A stretch of DNA of 17,671 nucleotides from LMUY01 sp964657445 (GCA_964657445.1 CAZZVB010000081.1:1-17671); one strand, 5' to 3'. Shown: positions 1 through 7,666, counted from the stretch's first letter. Made by a program: numbers and translations. The notes: generated from the letters alone by a model not told the origin.

Positions 1-1
1 G

Positions 2-709
2 GCCTCCATCCCGCAGCCAGCGCCAACGCGTCAGCCGGCCTTGACCTCTCCCATTGCCGCGCACGAGCCAGCCAGGCCGCCAGCGCCTGTGCCGGAGCAC
101 GCAGCCGACCATCGTCGCGCACATCATGCCGCCCATGCCCATCACCGACGACACGCTCCACCCAAAGCCGATACGCATCACCGGCCTGCCAGCGAACCGG
201 AAGGTGAGGCACATCACCCGAAGCGGCCGGCGCAGCGGGTTCAGGCTGCGCCACTGCCGCAGCCCGCGCCAAATGTCCCGCAGCAGCCTGAATCGCGGCC
301 GCCCCGGGTTCTCCCGGCCACCACGTTCGTCCCGCCACCCGCAATGCCACCTCAGCCGGCGCCGGCTGTGTTTTTGCCACCGCCGCCGCCTGCACGAAAA
401 GCGCAGGCCGCCGAAGCACTCCAGCCGATTGCGGCAACGCCGCGAACCCTACCGCCAGCCGCCTACGCTCCGCCGCCGGCAACCGTCCCATCCACCGAAC
501 CCACACAGCAGCCATCCGCTTCCTTCGCGCCGCCACCCGCCTCACCGCCCGCCATCACCCTGCAGGGAGACATCATCCTCGATGGCGCCCGCGTGGGCCG
601 CTGGATGACCAGCACCCTCGCCCGCCAGGCTGCCAGACCGCCCGCGGGTCCGACCGGGCCCGACCCTCGCCAGACCCCTCTCTGGTCCGGCCAAGCACAA
701 GGCTTCTGA
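2..709 (+). CDS. 3' end of proline-rich phage tail protein, probably tape measure C-terminus (5' truncated)
   Basis: The reading frame is open to the left edge of the window and no ribosome binding site precedes the first in-window TTG (41), so this is the end of a longer gene. The visible 235 residues are low-complexity, rich in Pro, Ala and His, with a dense His/Arg patch encoded around 100-230 and many PPP runs. The last ~50 residues become a compact domain with the pattern GDIILDGARVGRWM, followed by a Gly/Pro tail. Its stop codon (TGA, 707-709) directly abuts the ATG of the gpU-like gene. In Mu- and P2-like phages the gene just before the U/X/D block is the tape measure, which is the main reason for this call. 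A separate proline-rich structural protein is possible. The phage origin is fairly sure and the exact role is inferred from position. Confidence 0.6.
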   Translation, partial: ASIPQPAPTRQPALTSPIAAHEPARPPAPVPEHAADHRRAHHAAHAHHRRHAPPKADTHHRPASEPEGEAHHPKRPAQRVQAAPLPQPAPNVPQQPESRPPRVLPATTFVPPPAMPPQPAPAVFLPPPPPARKAQAAEALQPIAATPRTLPPAAYAPPPATVPSTEPTQQPSASFAPPPASPPAITLQGDIILDGARVGRWMTSTLARQAARPPAGPTGPDPRQTPLWSGQAQGF

Positions 710-1390
710 ATGTCCGATTTCAGCCTCACCCTAGGCCCCGTCGCGTTCGCAGGCTTCGAGCTGCCAAGCTCGATCACACTCGGCGGCAAGCAGCGTCTGG
801 CAATCCACCGATTGCCCGGCGGCGTGCGCATCATCGATTCACTCGGCCCCGATCCCGCCGACATCGCCTTCTCCGGCATCTTCACCGGGCCGGATGCGGC
901 CGATCGGGCCCGTGTTCTAGACACGATGCGCGGCGCAGGTACGGCCCTTCCGCTGGCGTGGGACGCCTTCCTCTACACGGTCATCATCGAAACCTTTGAG
1001 GCGGATTACCGCAGTCCCTGGTGGATACCATATCGCCTTTCCTGCGCCGTCCTGCGTGACGAAGCGGCCGGGATCGTCAACGCTGCCGAGGCGCTGGTGC
1101 CTGCCCTCATCACCGACATCGTCGCGGCTGGGCCTTACGCCACCGGCTCTGCCGCTGCAGTCAGCTCAGCCGGAGCCACGACGCTGGGAACGGCGGCCTA
1201 CGCGGCGGCCCAATCGAGCTTGGCTGGCAATCTGGCTGCGATCGACACTCAGGCAGCCTCCGTAGCGCCTGGCCTGCAGTCGGCCGATCTCGGCTCGGCC
1301 GTGGCATCCGCCAGATTGCTCGCCCAGTTGAGCGCCGCCAGGGCTTTCACCGCGCGTGCCATCCGTAATCTTGCGTCCGCGAGCACATAG
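710..1390 (+). CDS. Phage tail protein, gpU / DNA-circularisation-N-terminal-like
   Basis: This 226-aa protein starts at ATG 710, immediately after the previous stop. Residues ~20-125 follow the gpU-type layout. A basic HRLPGGVRIIDSLGPD stretch leads into IAFSGIFTGPDAADRARVLD, then a 'replace and measure' segment around PLAWDAFLYTVIIETFEADY, and then YRLSCAVLRDE. This matches P2 gpU and the N-terminal domain of Mu gpN in general form. Those proteins sit at the tail tube end or baseplate hub. The remaining ~100 residues are Ala/Ser-rich and predicted helical, which makes it longer than P2 gpU (~160 aa). Its position just before a LysM/gpX gene and gpD supports a baseplate-proximal hub role. 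The family call is by motif and order, not by alignment. Confidence 0.72.
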   Translation: MSDFSLTLGPVAFAGFELPSSITLGGKQRLAIHRLPGGVRIIDSLGPDPADIAFSGIFTGPDAADRARVLDTMRGAGTALPLAWDAFLYTVIIETFEADYRSPWWIPYRLSCAVLRDEAAGIVNAAEALVPALITDIVAAGPYATGSAAAVSSAGATTLGTAAYAAAQSSLAGNLAAIDTQAASVAPGLQSADLGSAVASARLLAQLSAARAFTARAIRNLASAST

Positions 1391-1393
1391 GCG

Positions 1394-1579
1394 ATGCGCA
1401 CGATCACCGTAGCAGGTGGAAACCTGTTTCGCATTGCCGCCGATCAGCTCGGCGATGCAACGCAATGGATCCGCATCGCGCAACTCAACGGCCTGGCGGA
1501 TCCCTGTCTGTCGGGCCTTGTTACTCTCTTGATCCCGAACACCGACCCGACGGCAGGCGGCGGCATTGTCCGGCAGTAG
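1394..1579 (+). CDS. Tail protein X-like, LysM-fold baseplate protein
   Basis: This is a 61-aa protein whose whole length is a single LysM-like unit. GGNLFRIAADQLGDATQWIRIAQLNGL supplies the two-helix part (residues ~8-34), and a C-terminal LVTLLIP strand completes it. The gpX family (P2 tail protein X) has about this length. It lies 3 bases after the gpU-like stop and overlaps the gpD gene by 14 bases, which implies translational coupling. LysM-bearing small proteins in contractile tails sit between the tube and the hub or wedges, where they may also touch peptidoglycan. The start ATG at 1394 is the only sensible choice because the LysM fold begins almost at once. Confidence 0.8.
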   Translation: MRTITVAGGNLFRIAADQLGDATQWIRIAQLNGLADPCLSGLVTLLIPNTDPTAGGGIVRQ

Positions 1580-2591
1580 CCTGCGGGTACCCACCCTTAC
1601 CGTGCTTGCCGGATCGGCCCCGCTTCCCAACGTCATCGACGCTGATATCTCCAACAATGCGCATTTCGGCGCCGGCCGCTTCCGCCTTCACGTGGCGGCC
1701 GAGCCGGCTATCGCGGCATCGCTGCTACAGCCCGGCACCGTCCTGGACCTGCAGTGCGATCTCGGCGGTCCAACGGTCAGCCTGATCCAGGGCGAGGCCG
1801 ACTCGATCTCCATCGATGTGCTGAATGGCGCTTTGGAGATTCATGGCCGCGACCTCACGGCGCGCTTCCTCGATGCCAGAACGCAGGAAACATTCACCAA
1901 CCAGACGTCGAGCGAAATCGCACAAACGCTGGCCGGCAGGCGAGGCCTGGGCGCCAACATCACCCCGACCTCGACCTTGGCTGGCCGCTACTACGAGGCC
2001 GAACATAACCGCATCACGCTGGGGCAGTTCTCCCGCTCGGTCACCGAGTGGGACCTGCTGACGTTCCTGGCGGCGCGGGAAGGTTTTGAGGTGTTCGTGG
2101 CCGATGGCGCGCTCACCTTCGGCCCGGCCGACACGGCGGCGCCAGCGTTCGATTTGACTCCGGATATGTGCGTGAGCCTGCGCCTGGAGCATGCCTTGAC
2201 CCTGGCCCGCGACATTGAAGTGACCGTAAAGTCCTGGAACACCCGGCAGCAGAGCGCCTTCACGCAAACCGCACGCGCAAAGGCCAATGGCGCAGGCAGT
2301 TCGTCGCCGCAGAAAATCCTGGTCGTTCGCCCCAACCTCTACCCGGCGGACGCACTGCAATTGGCGCAGCGGATCTTGGCGGACCTATCAGCCCATGAGC
2401 GCGTCGTGCATGCGGAGTTGCCGGGCGAATTGACCCTCACTCCACGAACCCCGGTTCAGTTCAGCGGCACGGGCACGGATTTCGACCAGATCTACCACGT
2501 CGCCGAGATCGACCGCCATTTCAGCTCCCATCATGGTTTCACGGAGCGTTTGAGGCTGAAAACGATCCCGCAAATCGCCGACGCGACTTAG
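1566..2591 (+). CDS. Phage tail hub protein gpD (late control D / phage protein D family)
   Basis: The 341-aa protein is the size of the phage protein D (gp27/VgrG-N-like) hub, which forms the trimeric platform joining tail tube and spike. The N-terminal part (PTLTVLAGSAPLP...) is followed by a beta-rich middle with HGRDLTARFLD and SSEIAQTLAGRRGLGANITP, the usual motif where a peptide-binding-like region begins. Then come SVTEWDLLTFLAAREGFEVFV and the C-terminal domain around FTQTARAKANG and ILADLSAHERVVHAELPGE. The start is TTG 1566, inside the end of the LysM gene, with a purine-rich GGCGGC upstream; a later GTG at 1602 is a less likely alternative. The gene is followed at once by the spike gene, as expected for hub and spike partners. 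Confidence 0.85.
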   Translation: MSGSSLRVPTLTVLAGSAPLPNVIDADISNNAHFGAGRFRLHVAAEPAIAASLLQPGTVLDLQCDLGGPTVSLIQGEADSISIDVLNGALEIHGRDLTARFLDARTQETFTNQTSSEIAQTLAGRRGLGANITPTSTLAGRYYEAEHNRITLGQFSRSVTEWDLLTFLAAREGFEVFVADGALTFGPADTAAPAFDLTPDMCVSLRLEHALTLARDIEVTVKSWNTRQQSAFTQTARAKANGAGSSSPQKILVVRPNLYPADALQLAQRILADLSAHERVVHAELPGELTLTPRTPVQFSGTGTDFDQIYHVAEIDRHFSSHHGFTERLRLKTIPQIADAT

Positions 2592-2601
2592 GAGCTGGCT
2601 A

Positions 2602-3105
2602 TTGGACAACCTTCTCAATGCGCTCAAAGGGCAAGGGGCCAACCAGGACCAGACTGGCGGTGCGCCGCGCTTCGGCATCGTCAGCTCCGTGGACCCGGCG
2701 TCCGCCACAGCCCGCGTCACCCTTCAACCCGAAGGCGTGCTGACCGGCTGGCTGCCGCTGCTGACACCCTGGACCGGAAGCGGCTGGGGACTGGCCTGCC
2801 CGCCATCGCCGGGTGACCAGGTTCTGGTGTTGCCGCAAGAGGGCGACGCGGAACACGGTCTCATCGTCGCGGCAAGCTGGTCGGCACAGACCAGCCCGCC
2901 ACCGGCGCCAAGCGGTGAGTTCTGGCTGGTTCATAAATCCGGCAGTTTTCTGAAACTGCAGAATGACGGCACCGTCCAGGTGCACGGCGATCTGCACGTC
3001 GCAGGCGATGTGTATGACGCTCATGGGCCGATGAGCGCGCTGCGGGCGCATTACAACGCCCACGTCCACCCGCCACAGACGGCCAAGACCAACCTCGTGG
3101 ACTAA
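2602..3105 (+). CDS. Baseplate spike protein, gpV / Mu gp45-like
   Basis: This 167-aa protein has an N-terminal OB-fold-like segment (residues ~23-95, starting RFGIVSSVDPASATARVTL and including SPGDQVLVLP). It is followed by a short repetitive beta segment (SFLKLQNDGTVQVHGDLHVAGDVYDAHG). It then ends in a tip with HYNAHVHP. The HxH at that tip is the known iron-binding apex motif of P2 gpV and similar trimeric spikes, where six histidines from three chains hold one iron. The start is TTG 2602; a GGAG at 2591-2594 sits 7 bases upstream and overlaps the gpD stop codon, so the start is well supported. The spike pierces the outer membrane during tail contraction. Confidence 0.88.
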   Translation: MDNLLNALKGQGANQDQTGGAPRFGIVSSVDPASATARVTLQPEGVLTGWLPLLTPWTGSGWGLACPPSPGDQVLVLPQEGDAEHGLIVAASWSAQTSPPPAPSGEFWLVHKSGSFLKLQNDGTVQVHGDLHVAGDVYDAHGPMSALRAHYNAHVHPPQTAKTNLVD

Positions 3106-3110
3106 ACCGC

Positions 3111-3473
3111 ATGCCGGACCTGTCACATATCTGGGGCAATGACCTCGCCTGGTCACCGACCGGCGACATCGCGATCGCCAGCACGCCTGAGATTACGCAG
3201 CAGCGCGTTCTACGCCGTCTGCTCACCGCCGCCGGGGACTATATCTGGTCGCCGGAGTACGGCGCCGGCCTCGCCTCCTTCGTGGGTGCGCCCGGTGCGT
3301 CGCTCGCGATCGGCGCCGCCATCCGCGGCCAAATCTTCAAGGAGGCCGCGGTCGCCCAAACCCCTGCGCCGCTGATCGACCTCCTGCCCGACCCATCGGG
3401 CACGCTCTACGTATCCATCCGTTACGCCGACGCCGCAACCGGCGCCACGCAAACCATCGCGTTCACAACTTGA
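3111..3473 (+). CDS. Baseplate wedge protein, gpW / gp25 family
   Basis: The 120-aa protein matches the gpW/gp25-like wedge family in length and layout. There is an N-terminal segment with DLAWSPTGDIAIA, the helical ITQQRVLRRLLTAAGDYIWSPEYGAGLASFVG (containing the typical Y-G-A-G-L), and a C-terminal beta part ending YVSIRYADAATG. In Mu the counterpart is gp46. These proteins join the baseplate wedge to the sheath and start sheath assembly. It starts at ATG 3111, 5 bases after the spike stop, and is followed by the gpJ gene with a 13-base gap, as in nearly all contractile-tail modules. Confidence 0.82.
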   Translation: MPDLSHIWGNDLAWSPTGDIAIASTPEITQQRVLRRLLTAAGDYIWSPEYGAGLASFVGAPGASLAIGAAIRGQIFKEAAVAQTPAPLIDLLPDPSGTLYVSIRYADAATGATQTIAFTT

Positions 3474-3486
3474 CCCGGCTGGATCA

Positions 3487-4605
3487 ATGCAGCTTCCACT
3501 CCAAAACTTTACGACTCTCGTGCAGACCATGGCAGCCGCAGTCCAGGGCAGTGCGAGCGCCCTCATCGATCTCACGACAGGGAGCGTGCTGCGCGCCATC
3601 CTCGAGGCAAACGCCTCTGTGGGGCTTTGGCTGCAATGGCTGATCATGCAAGTGCTGTCGGCGACACGCGCCGCGACATCGGCGGGCCCGGACCTCGATA
3701 GCTGGGTCGGCGATTTCGGAGTGACCCGGCTGCCGGCTCAGTCAGCCGCGACCACGCTGACCTTTTCCCGTTTCACGCCCGGTTTTGCCGCAACGATCCC
3801 AGTCGGCGCACAGGCGAAGACGGGCGACGGCACGATCACCTTCACCGTGCTGGCCGACCCGACGAATGCAGCCTTTAACGCAGTGACCAACAGCTATACC
3901 CTCGCGGCCTCGGCCAGCAGCCTGAGCGTTACTGCGCAAGCCCTTCTCCCCGGCACCGCCGGCAACGTGCTGGCAGGCGCCGTTTCACTGCTGGCAACCG
4001 CAATGCCAGGGATTGACGCGGTCACCAATCCGGCGAAAGCCGCGGGCGGGCAGGAAGCCGAGTCCGATGCAGCGCTTCGCAGCCGCTTCACCAACTTCAT
4101 CGACAGCCGGTCCCGCGCGACACCGGCGGCGATCGCTTACACCATCGAGTCGCTGCAGCAAGGACTGACCTACGTCTTGGCTGAAAACGCGGACCCATCG
4201 GGGAGGACGCGCCTGGGCTTCTTCACGATCACGGTGGATGACGGTTCGGGATCGCCCCCGCCAACTCTGATCACGTCCGTCTCCGACGCCATCGAAGCCG
4301 TCAGACCGCTCGGGTCGCAGTTCACGGTGCAGCCGCCAACGATCGTCACCGCCAACATCACGCTCACGATGACAACTCCCGCAAACACCCATGCAGCGGC
4401 GCAGCTTGCCGTGACGATGGCGATCCGCTCCTTCACGTCGGGGCTGCCGATCGGCGCCACACTGCCGGTGTCCCGCCTGGCCGCGATCGCCTACGCGGCC
4501 GATCCATCGATCAGCAACGTTTCCGCCATCGCCATCAATGGCGGCGGGGATCTGACGCCGGCAAGCACCGGCGTCATCAAGCCCGGCACGATCACGGTGA
4601 ACTGA
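3487..4605 (+). CDS. Baseplate wedge protein J (gpJ / Mu gp47 family)
   Basis: The 372-aa protein is typical of baseplate_J proteins in length and order. The N-terminal helix-rich arm contains TGSVLRAILEANASVGLWLQWL and DLDSWVGDFGVTR. A beta region follows with IPVGAQAKTGDGTITFTV and LPGTAGNVLAGAVSLL. Next is the conserved AGGQEAESDAALRSRFTNFIDSR (E-x-D-x-x-L-R-x-R), then SLQQGLTYVLAENADPSGRTRLGFFTITVDDGSG and a C-terminal receptor-like segment ending PGTITVN. This subunit forms the wedge arms around the hub. One base separates its TGA from the ATG of the next gene. Confidence 0.9.
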   Translation: MQLPLQNFTTLVQTMAAAVQGSASALIDLTTGSVLRAILEANASVGLWLQWLIMQVLSATRAATSAGPDLDSWVGDFGVTRLPAQSAATTLTFSRFTPGFAATIPVGAQAKTGDGTITFTVLADPTNAAFNAVTNSYTLAASASSLSVTAQALLPGTAGNVLAGAVSLLATAMPGIDAVTNPAKAAGGQEAESDAALRSRFTNFIDSRSRATPAAIAYTIESLQQGLTYVLAENADPSGRTRLGFFTITVDDGSGSPPPTLITSVSDAIEAVRPLGSQFTVQPPTIVTANITLTMTTPANTHAAAQLAVTMAIRSFTSGLPIGATLPVSRLAAIAYAADPSISNVSAIAINGGGDLTPASTGVIKPGTITVN

Positions 4606-4606
4606 G

Positions 4607-5248
4607 ATGACAGGCGACCGTGCAGACATCGTCTCCCGGCTGAAGGGCGTGCTGCCCTCCCGCTGGTTCCCCGACACGACCCCCGTGCTCGATGCGGTCA
4701 TGTCGGGCCTCGCGGCCGGTTGGGCCAGCCTCTATGCGCTGCTGGCCTCAGTTCGCTTGCAGACCAGGATCGCCACGGCGACGGGCGGGTTTCTCGATGG
4801 CTGCAGCGCCGATTTCTTCGGCGCCAAGCTGCCACGCAGGACCGCGGAAACCGATCAGGCATTCCGGGGCCGTATTCACACTGCGCTCGTCCAAGAGCAT
4901 GCAACCCGCCCGGCCCTGGTCGCCGCGATCACGGCACTGACCGGAAGCGCACCCACCATCTTCGAACCAGCCCGGCCAGCCGATACCGGCGCCTACAACA
5001 CCGGGGCACTGGCCTTCGGCGCGGCAGGGTCTTGGGGCAGCTTGTCGCTGCCATTCCAGGTCTTCGTCACGGTGCGACGTCCAGAGCCGATGGGGATCGC
5101 GACGATCGCGGGCTACGGCACCGCGGGGCCGCTCGCGAGGGCCAGCCTCTCGGATGCCGGCGGCCAAGTATCGGATCCCGATATCTATGCCACCGTCGCA
5201 TCGGTCGTACCGACGGCATCCATCGCCTGGACCACCATCACCAACTGA
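4607..5248 (+). CDS. Tail/baseplate wedge protein, gpI / Mu gp48 position
   Basis: This 213-aa protein follows gpJ directly. Its N-terminal half is helical: SRLKGVLPSRWFPDTTPVLDAVMSGLAAGW, then QTRIATATGGFLDGCSADFFG and the E-x-D-x-x-F-R-x-R-I motif (ETDQAFRGRI). These are features of phage gp48/tail-protein-I style proteins that pack beside gpJ. The C-terminal half has small beta elements such as SLPFQVFVTVRRPEP. The assignment rests on gene order (J then I then fibre) and the FR-x-RI motif rather than on strong global similarity. It is probably the last baseplate subunit before the fibre. Confidence 0.7.
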   Translation: MTGDRADIVSRLKGVLPSRWFPDTTPVLDAVMSGLAAGWASLYALLASVRLQTRIATATGGFLDGCSADFFGAKLPRRTAETDQAFRGRIHTALVQEHATRPALVAAITALTGSAPTIFEPARPADTGAYNTGALAFGAAGSWGSLSLPFQVFVTVRRPEPMGIATIAGYGTAGPLARASLSDAGGQVSDPDIYATVASVVPTASIAWTTITN

Positions 5249-5260
5249 GGACACCCCTAC

Positions 5261-6505
5261 GTGGATCGCCAGATCGTCTATCCGGGAAGCATCCCGCTCG
5301 ACACCGATCTTCTCTCAATCCAGCGCAACAGCATGGTCGCTGTCGGCTATCTTGCACAGGCTACACTCGGCACGAACACGCTCGTGGATGGCCTGGCCTG
5401 CAACCCCACTGCACCCGCAAGCCTGACGGTGACGATCGGCCCGGGCAGCATCATCAGCCTAAGCGTCATCGACGCTCAGCCGTTCGGTTCGCTTCCAGCC
5501 GAGAGCGGGCTTCCGCTTGTCAAGATGGGGATCTCGACCGGCCCCACGTCCTTCACGCTGACCGCCCCAGGAACCTCCGGCCAGTCGATCAACTACCTCG
5601 TGCAGGCAAGCCTGTCCGAGGTCGATAGCACGCCGGTCGTGCTACCCTACTACAACGCGGCAAACCCAACCCAGCCTTTCACCGGCCCGTCCGGCAACGG
5701 CGCCTCGCAGGACACTCAGCGCCTTTGCCAGGTGCAACTGCAGTTGAAGCCATCGCCGCCGGCAAACGCAGGCGCGCAGGTCACGCCGGCGGTCGATCAG
5801 GGCTGGACCGGTCTCTACGTGATCACCGTCAATTACGGCCAGACACAGATCGTCGCCAGCGACATCGCCGTCCTGCCGGGCGCGCCGTTCATCGCCTTCA
5901 AGCTCGGTGCTTCGACGCCGGGCTTCTCCCGGATGACCAGCTTCACCTCATCGGGAAGTTTCACCGTCCCGAACGGCACGTCCTTGGTCAAGGTCCGGTT
6001 GTGCGGCGGCGGCGGCGGCGGCGGCGCGGGAGCGCCCGGGTTCGGTGGCAGCGGCGGTGGCGGCGGCGGTTACGCGGAAGGCATCTTCGCCGTGCAACCA
6101 GGCCAGGTCATTCCCGTGACGGTCGGCAGCGCAGGTACAGCCGGCATTTCCGGCGGCGCAGCGGCCGGCCAGGGCGGAACCACGTCCTTCGGCACGATGA
6201 TGGCGGCGACCGGGGGCTTGGGTGGCGCCCCCGGCGCTGGCTCCGCGCCCGGCGCCGCACCCGGCGCCGGCACGGGCGGAGCGATCAACGCGAACGGCGG
6301 CTACGGCTCCGACGGCAACGGCGCTGGCTTCGTGTTCGCCGGTAACGGTGGCTCATCGGCTTTCGGCGGCGGTGGGCGGGCAGCGACGAACGGGTCGAGC
6401 CCGCAGCAGAACGGCCAGGCCCCCGGCTCCGGTGCCGGCGGTTGCTACGGGATTGCCCAAAACGGCGGCATCGGTGCGGCCGGCCTGGTGATCGTGGAGT
6501 ACTGA
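5261..6505 (+). CDS. Tail fibre protein with glycine-rich C-terminal domain
   Basis: The 414-aa protein starts at GTG 5261, with GAGGA at 5247-5251 upstream. Residues 1-~220 form an N-terminal attachment region (SIPLDTDLLSIQRNSMVAVGYLAQATLG, then beta-rich segments). From about residue 225, FTSSGSFTVPNGTSLVKVRLCGGG opens a glycine-rich domain with long GGG runs and a closing GLVIVEY. This is the domain found at the tips of many phage tail fibres, where polyglycine II helices present variable receptor-binding loops. Its place after gpI fits a receptor-binding fibre (gpH or Mu S role). A seven-codon GGC run near 6005 could change length by slippage. No separate fibre-assembly chaperone gene is recognisable next to it. 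Confidence 0.82.
   Translation: MDRQIVYPGSIPLDTDLLSIQRNSMVAVGYLAQATLGTNTLVDGLACNPTAPASLTVTIGPGSIISLSVIDAQPFGSLPAESGLPLVKMGISTGPTSFTLTAPGTSGQSINYLVQASLSEVDSTPVVLPYYNAANPTQPFTGPSGNGASQDTQRLCQVQLQLKPSPPANAGAQVTPAVDQGWTGLYVITVNYGQTQIVASDIAVLPGAPFIAFKLGASTPGFSRMTSFTSSGSFTVPNGTSLVKVRLCGGGGGGGAGAPGFGGSGGGGGGYAEGIFAVQPGQVIPVTVGSAGTAGISGGAAAGQGGTTSFGTMMAATGGLGGAPGAGSAPGAAPGAGTGGAINANGGYGSDGNGAGFVFAGNGGSSAFGGGGRAATNGSSPQQNGQAPGSGAGGCYGIAQNGGIGAAGLVIVEY
6005..6025 (+). repeat. GGC triplet tract (7 units) inside the fibre gene
   Basis: Seven consecutive GGC codons encode seven glycines at the beginning of the glycine-rich fibre domain. A second near-perfect GGC/GGT run lies at about 6050-6071. Gain or loss of units keeps the frame and would change only the number of glycines. 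Confidence 0.9.
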
Positions 6506-6506
6506 G

Positions 6507-6953
6507 ATGATCCGCTCGATCTTGATAATCCTCGCGCTGACCTGCGCGCAGGGCGTTCACGCCCAGACAGTCGCCAGTTCCTACGCGACGCATGACGGCC
6601 GCGCGGGAACGGTGGTGATCGCCTGTCCCACCCAAGACGGCAGCTACACCGCCGGAGCGTGCAGCTTCAGCAAACAGTTGCCGGTCAGCTTCACCGCCCC
6701 GGTCGCATCGGCCATCGCGACTGCAAACGTCGCCGTCACCGTGTTCACCGCCGGGTCCGTGCAGACTGGCTGCGACTTCATCAACACCGGGACAGCCGTG
6801 CTTTACGTCGATCTCACAACCACCGCGGCAAGCGGCAGCGCCACAGCCATCCCGCTCCAACCCGGTCAGTCTTTTCACTGTCCGTATGCGCCGCTGGGGG
6901 CCGTGTCGGCCGTGGCAGCCCAGCCGCAAGCCTTCGTCGCCATCCGGTATTAG
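6507..6953 (+). CDS. Small secreted protein with four cysteines, phage-associated
   Basis: The 148-aa protein starts one base after the fibre stop. It has a clear Sec signal peptide: a basic MIR, then the hydrophobic SILIILALTCAQ, with cleavage expected after A19 (VHA|QT). The mature part has four cysteines (C40, C52, C89, C125), enough for two disulfides. It is beta-rich, and the C-terminal half resembles the small beta-sandwich found in phage-coded structural or decoration proteins (CDFINTGTAVLYVDL ... IPLQPGQSFHCP). A secreted protein between fibre and lysis genes could act in the periplasm or at the outer membrane, for example in exclusion, lysis timing or fibre decoration. No function is assigned. 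The ORF and signal peptide are seen directly; the role is unknown. Confidence 0.75.
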   Translation: MIRSILIILALTCAQGVHAQTVASSYATHDGRAGTVVIACPTQDGSYTAGACSFSKQLPVSFTAPVASAIATANVAVTVFTAGSVQTGCDFINTGTAVLYVDLTTTAASGSATAIPLQPGQSFHCPYAPLGAVSAVAAQPQAFVAIRY

Positions 6954-6961
6954 GAAACTCC

Positions 6962-7165
6962 ATGCCCACTGCCGCCACTCATGCATGGCGTACCGGCGCC
7001 GCCCGCGCCATCACTCTGGACGGCCGGGCGGTGCTCTGGCTTGCCGCCGGCCGATCCGGTGGGACTTACCCCGTCACACCCACGACCGGCCCCCGGACCG
7101 GCCGGAGGATCGCACGATCGGTGCTGCGTCCCGTGGCGGCCCTTGCGGCCGAAGCGGGAGGCTGA
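6962..7165 (+). CDS. Small orphan protein (67 aa), phage-associated
   Basis: The ATG at 6962 follows a strong AGGAAA (6952-6957), which overlaps the stop of the preceding gene. This makes it a real start, although the frame is open further upstream inside the neighbour. The product is short and basic, with many Arg, Ala and Gly, a WRTGAARAITLDGRAVLWLAAG core and a C-terminal RRIARSVLRPVAALAAEAGG helix. It has no signal peptide and at most one weakly hydrophobic stretch. It sits between the fibre-side gene and the lysis genes. No family was recognised. Confidence 0.55.
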   Translation: MPTAATHAWRTGAARAITLDGRAVLWLAAGRSGGTYPVTPTTGPRTGRRIARSVLRPVAALAAEAGG

Positions 7166-7193
7166 CCGATGGTTTGCCGGACCATTGCAGCCC

Positions 7194-7463
7194 ATGTCTG
7201 ACGATACTGAACAGCTTATCGAGCAAGCAGCGGCACGTTCGATCACCGACACGTTCCGGCTGCTCGGGATCGACCTCACTGAAATGGATGATCTGAACGA
7301 ACTGCGGGACGATTTCCGCTTCATCCGGCGGCAGCGGCGCGACATAGAGCTGCGCCGTGCCGAGGCCACGAAGTCGGTCATCGCCGCTGTCATTGGCGGA
7401 GTGGTCGGCATGATCGTCAGCGCGGTGACCTGGCTGGTCGCGATGGCGCGGCATTCGCAATGA
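7194..7463 (+). CDS. Small single-span membrane protein, lysis cassette candidate
   Basis: The 89-aa protein has an acidic/helical N-terminal region, an extremely basic middle (FRFIRRQRRDIELRR) and one transmembrane helix at about residues 61-84 (SVIAAVIGGVVGMIVSAVTWLVA). The ATG at 7194 lacks a good Shine-Dalgarno sequence, and the gene ends with TGA at 7463, overlapping the next ATG by four bases. This shape resembles small membrane proteins found near endolysin genes in alphaproteobacterial phages, possibly a holin, an antiholin or a DUF6127-like protein. The family name is uncertain. The coupling to the next genes argues that it acts in lysis or membrane control. Confidence 0.68.
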   Translation: MSDDTEQLIEQAAARSITDTFRLLGIDLTEMDDLNELRDDFRFIRRQRRDIELRRAEATKSVIAAVIGGVVGMIVSAVTWLVAMARHSQ

Positions 7464-7666
7464 CCGCTATTCCTCTGCCGTTCCGTTGCAGCGGTCTGCA
7501 GATCGCCGCCGGCTGTGCGGGGCTCCTGCTCGGTTTCTGGGCCGGATACGCATTGCTGCCCTGGGGCCCTCACCCCGGGCATGGAACGGTGCATGGCGCC
7601 TGGCGGATCGAAGCCACCCGCACGGCCGCGGGTGCCGCACCCCATATTGTTACTGAGGTGACATGA
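7460..7666 (+). CDS. Very small single-span membrane protein, lysis cassette
   Basis: This 68-aa product overlaps the previous gene and the endolysin gene by four bases each (ATGA at both ends). It has one transmembrane helix at about residues 13-34 (LQIAAGCAGLLLGFWAGYALLPW) and then a short, non-coiled tail with GPHPGHG. It lacks the long coiled coil of an inner-membrane spanin and has no lipobox that would mark an outer-membrane spanin. It might be a small holin, a holin regulator or a remnant. Translational coupling to the lysozyme gene is the main clue to its role. Confidence 0.62.
   Translation: MTAIPLPFRCSGLQIAAGCAGLLLGFWAGYALLPWGPHPGHGTVHGAWRIEATRTAAGAAPHIVTEVT

Noticed and set aside
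463..924. - strand frame overlapping the gpU-like gene
   Set aside because: It is antisense to a phage gene with gpU-like motifs, and its product is low-complexity.
4720..5628. Long + strand frame crossing the gpI/fibre boundary
   Set aside because: It overlaps two well-supported genes in another frame and is Arg/His-rich with no domain pattern.
4601..6510. Identical ACTGAGATGA at two gene junctions (4601-4610 and 6501-6510)
   Set aside because: It is just a stop-G-start junction; ten matching bases at two gene ends is expected and gives no sign of a real repeat.
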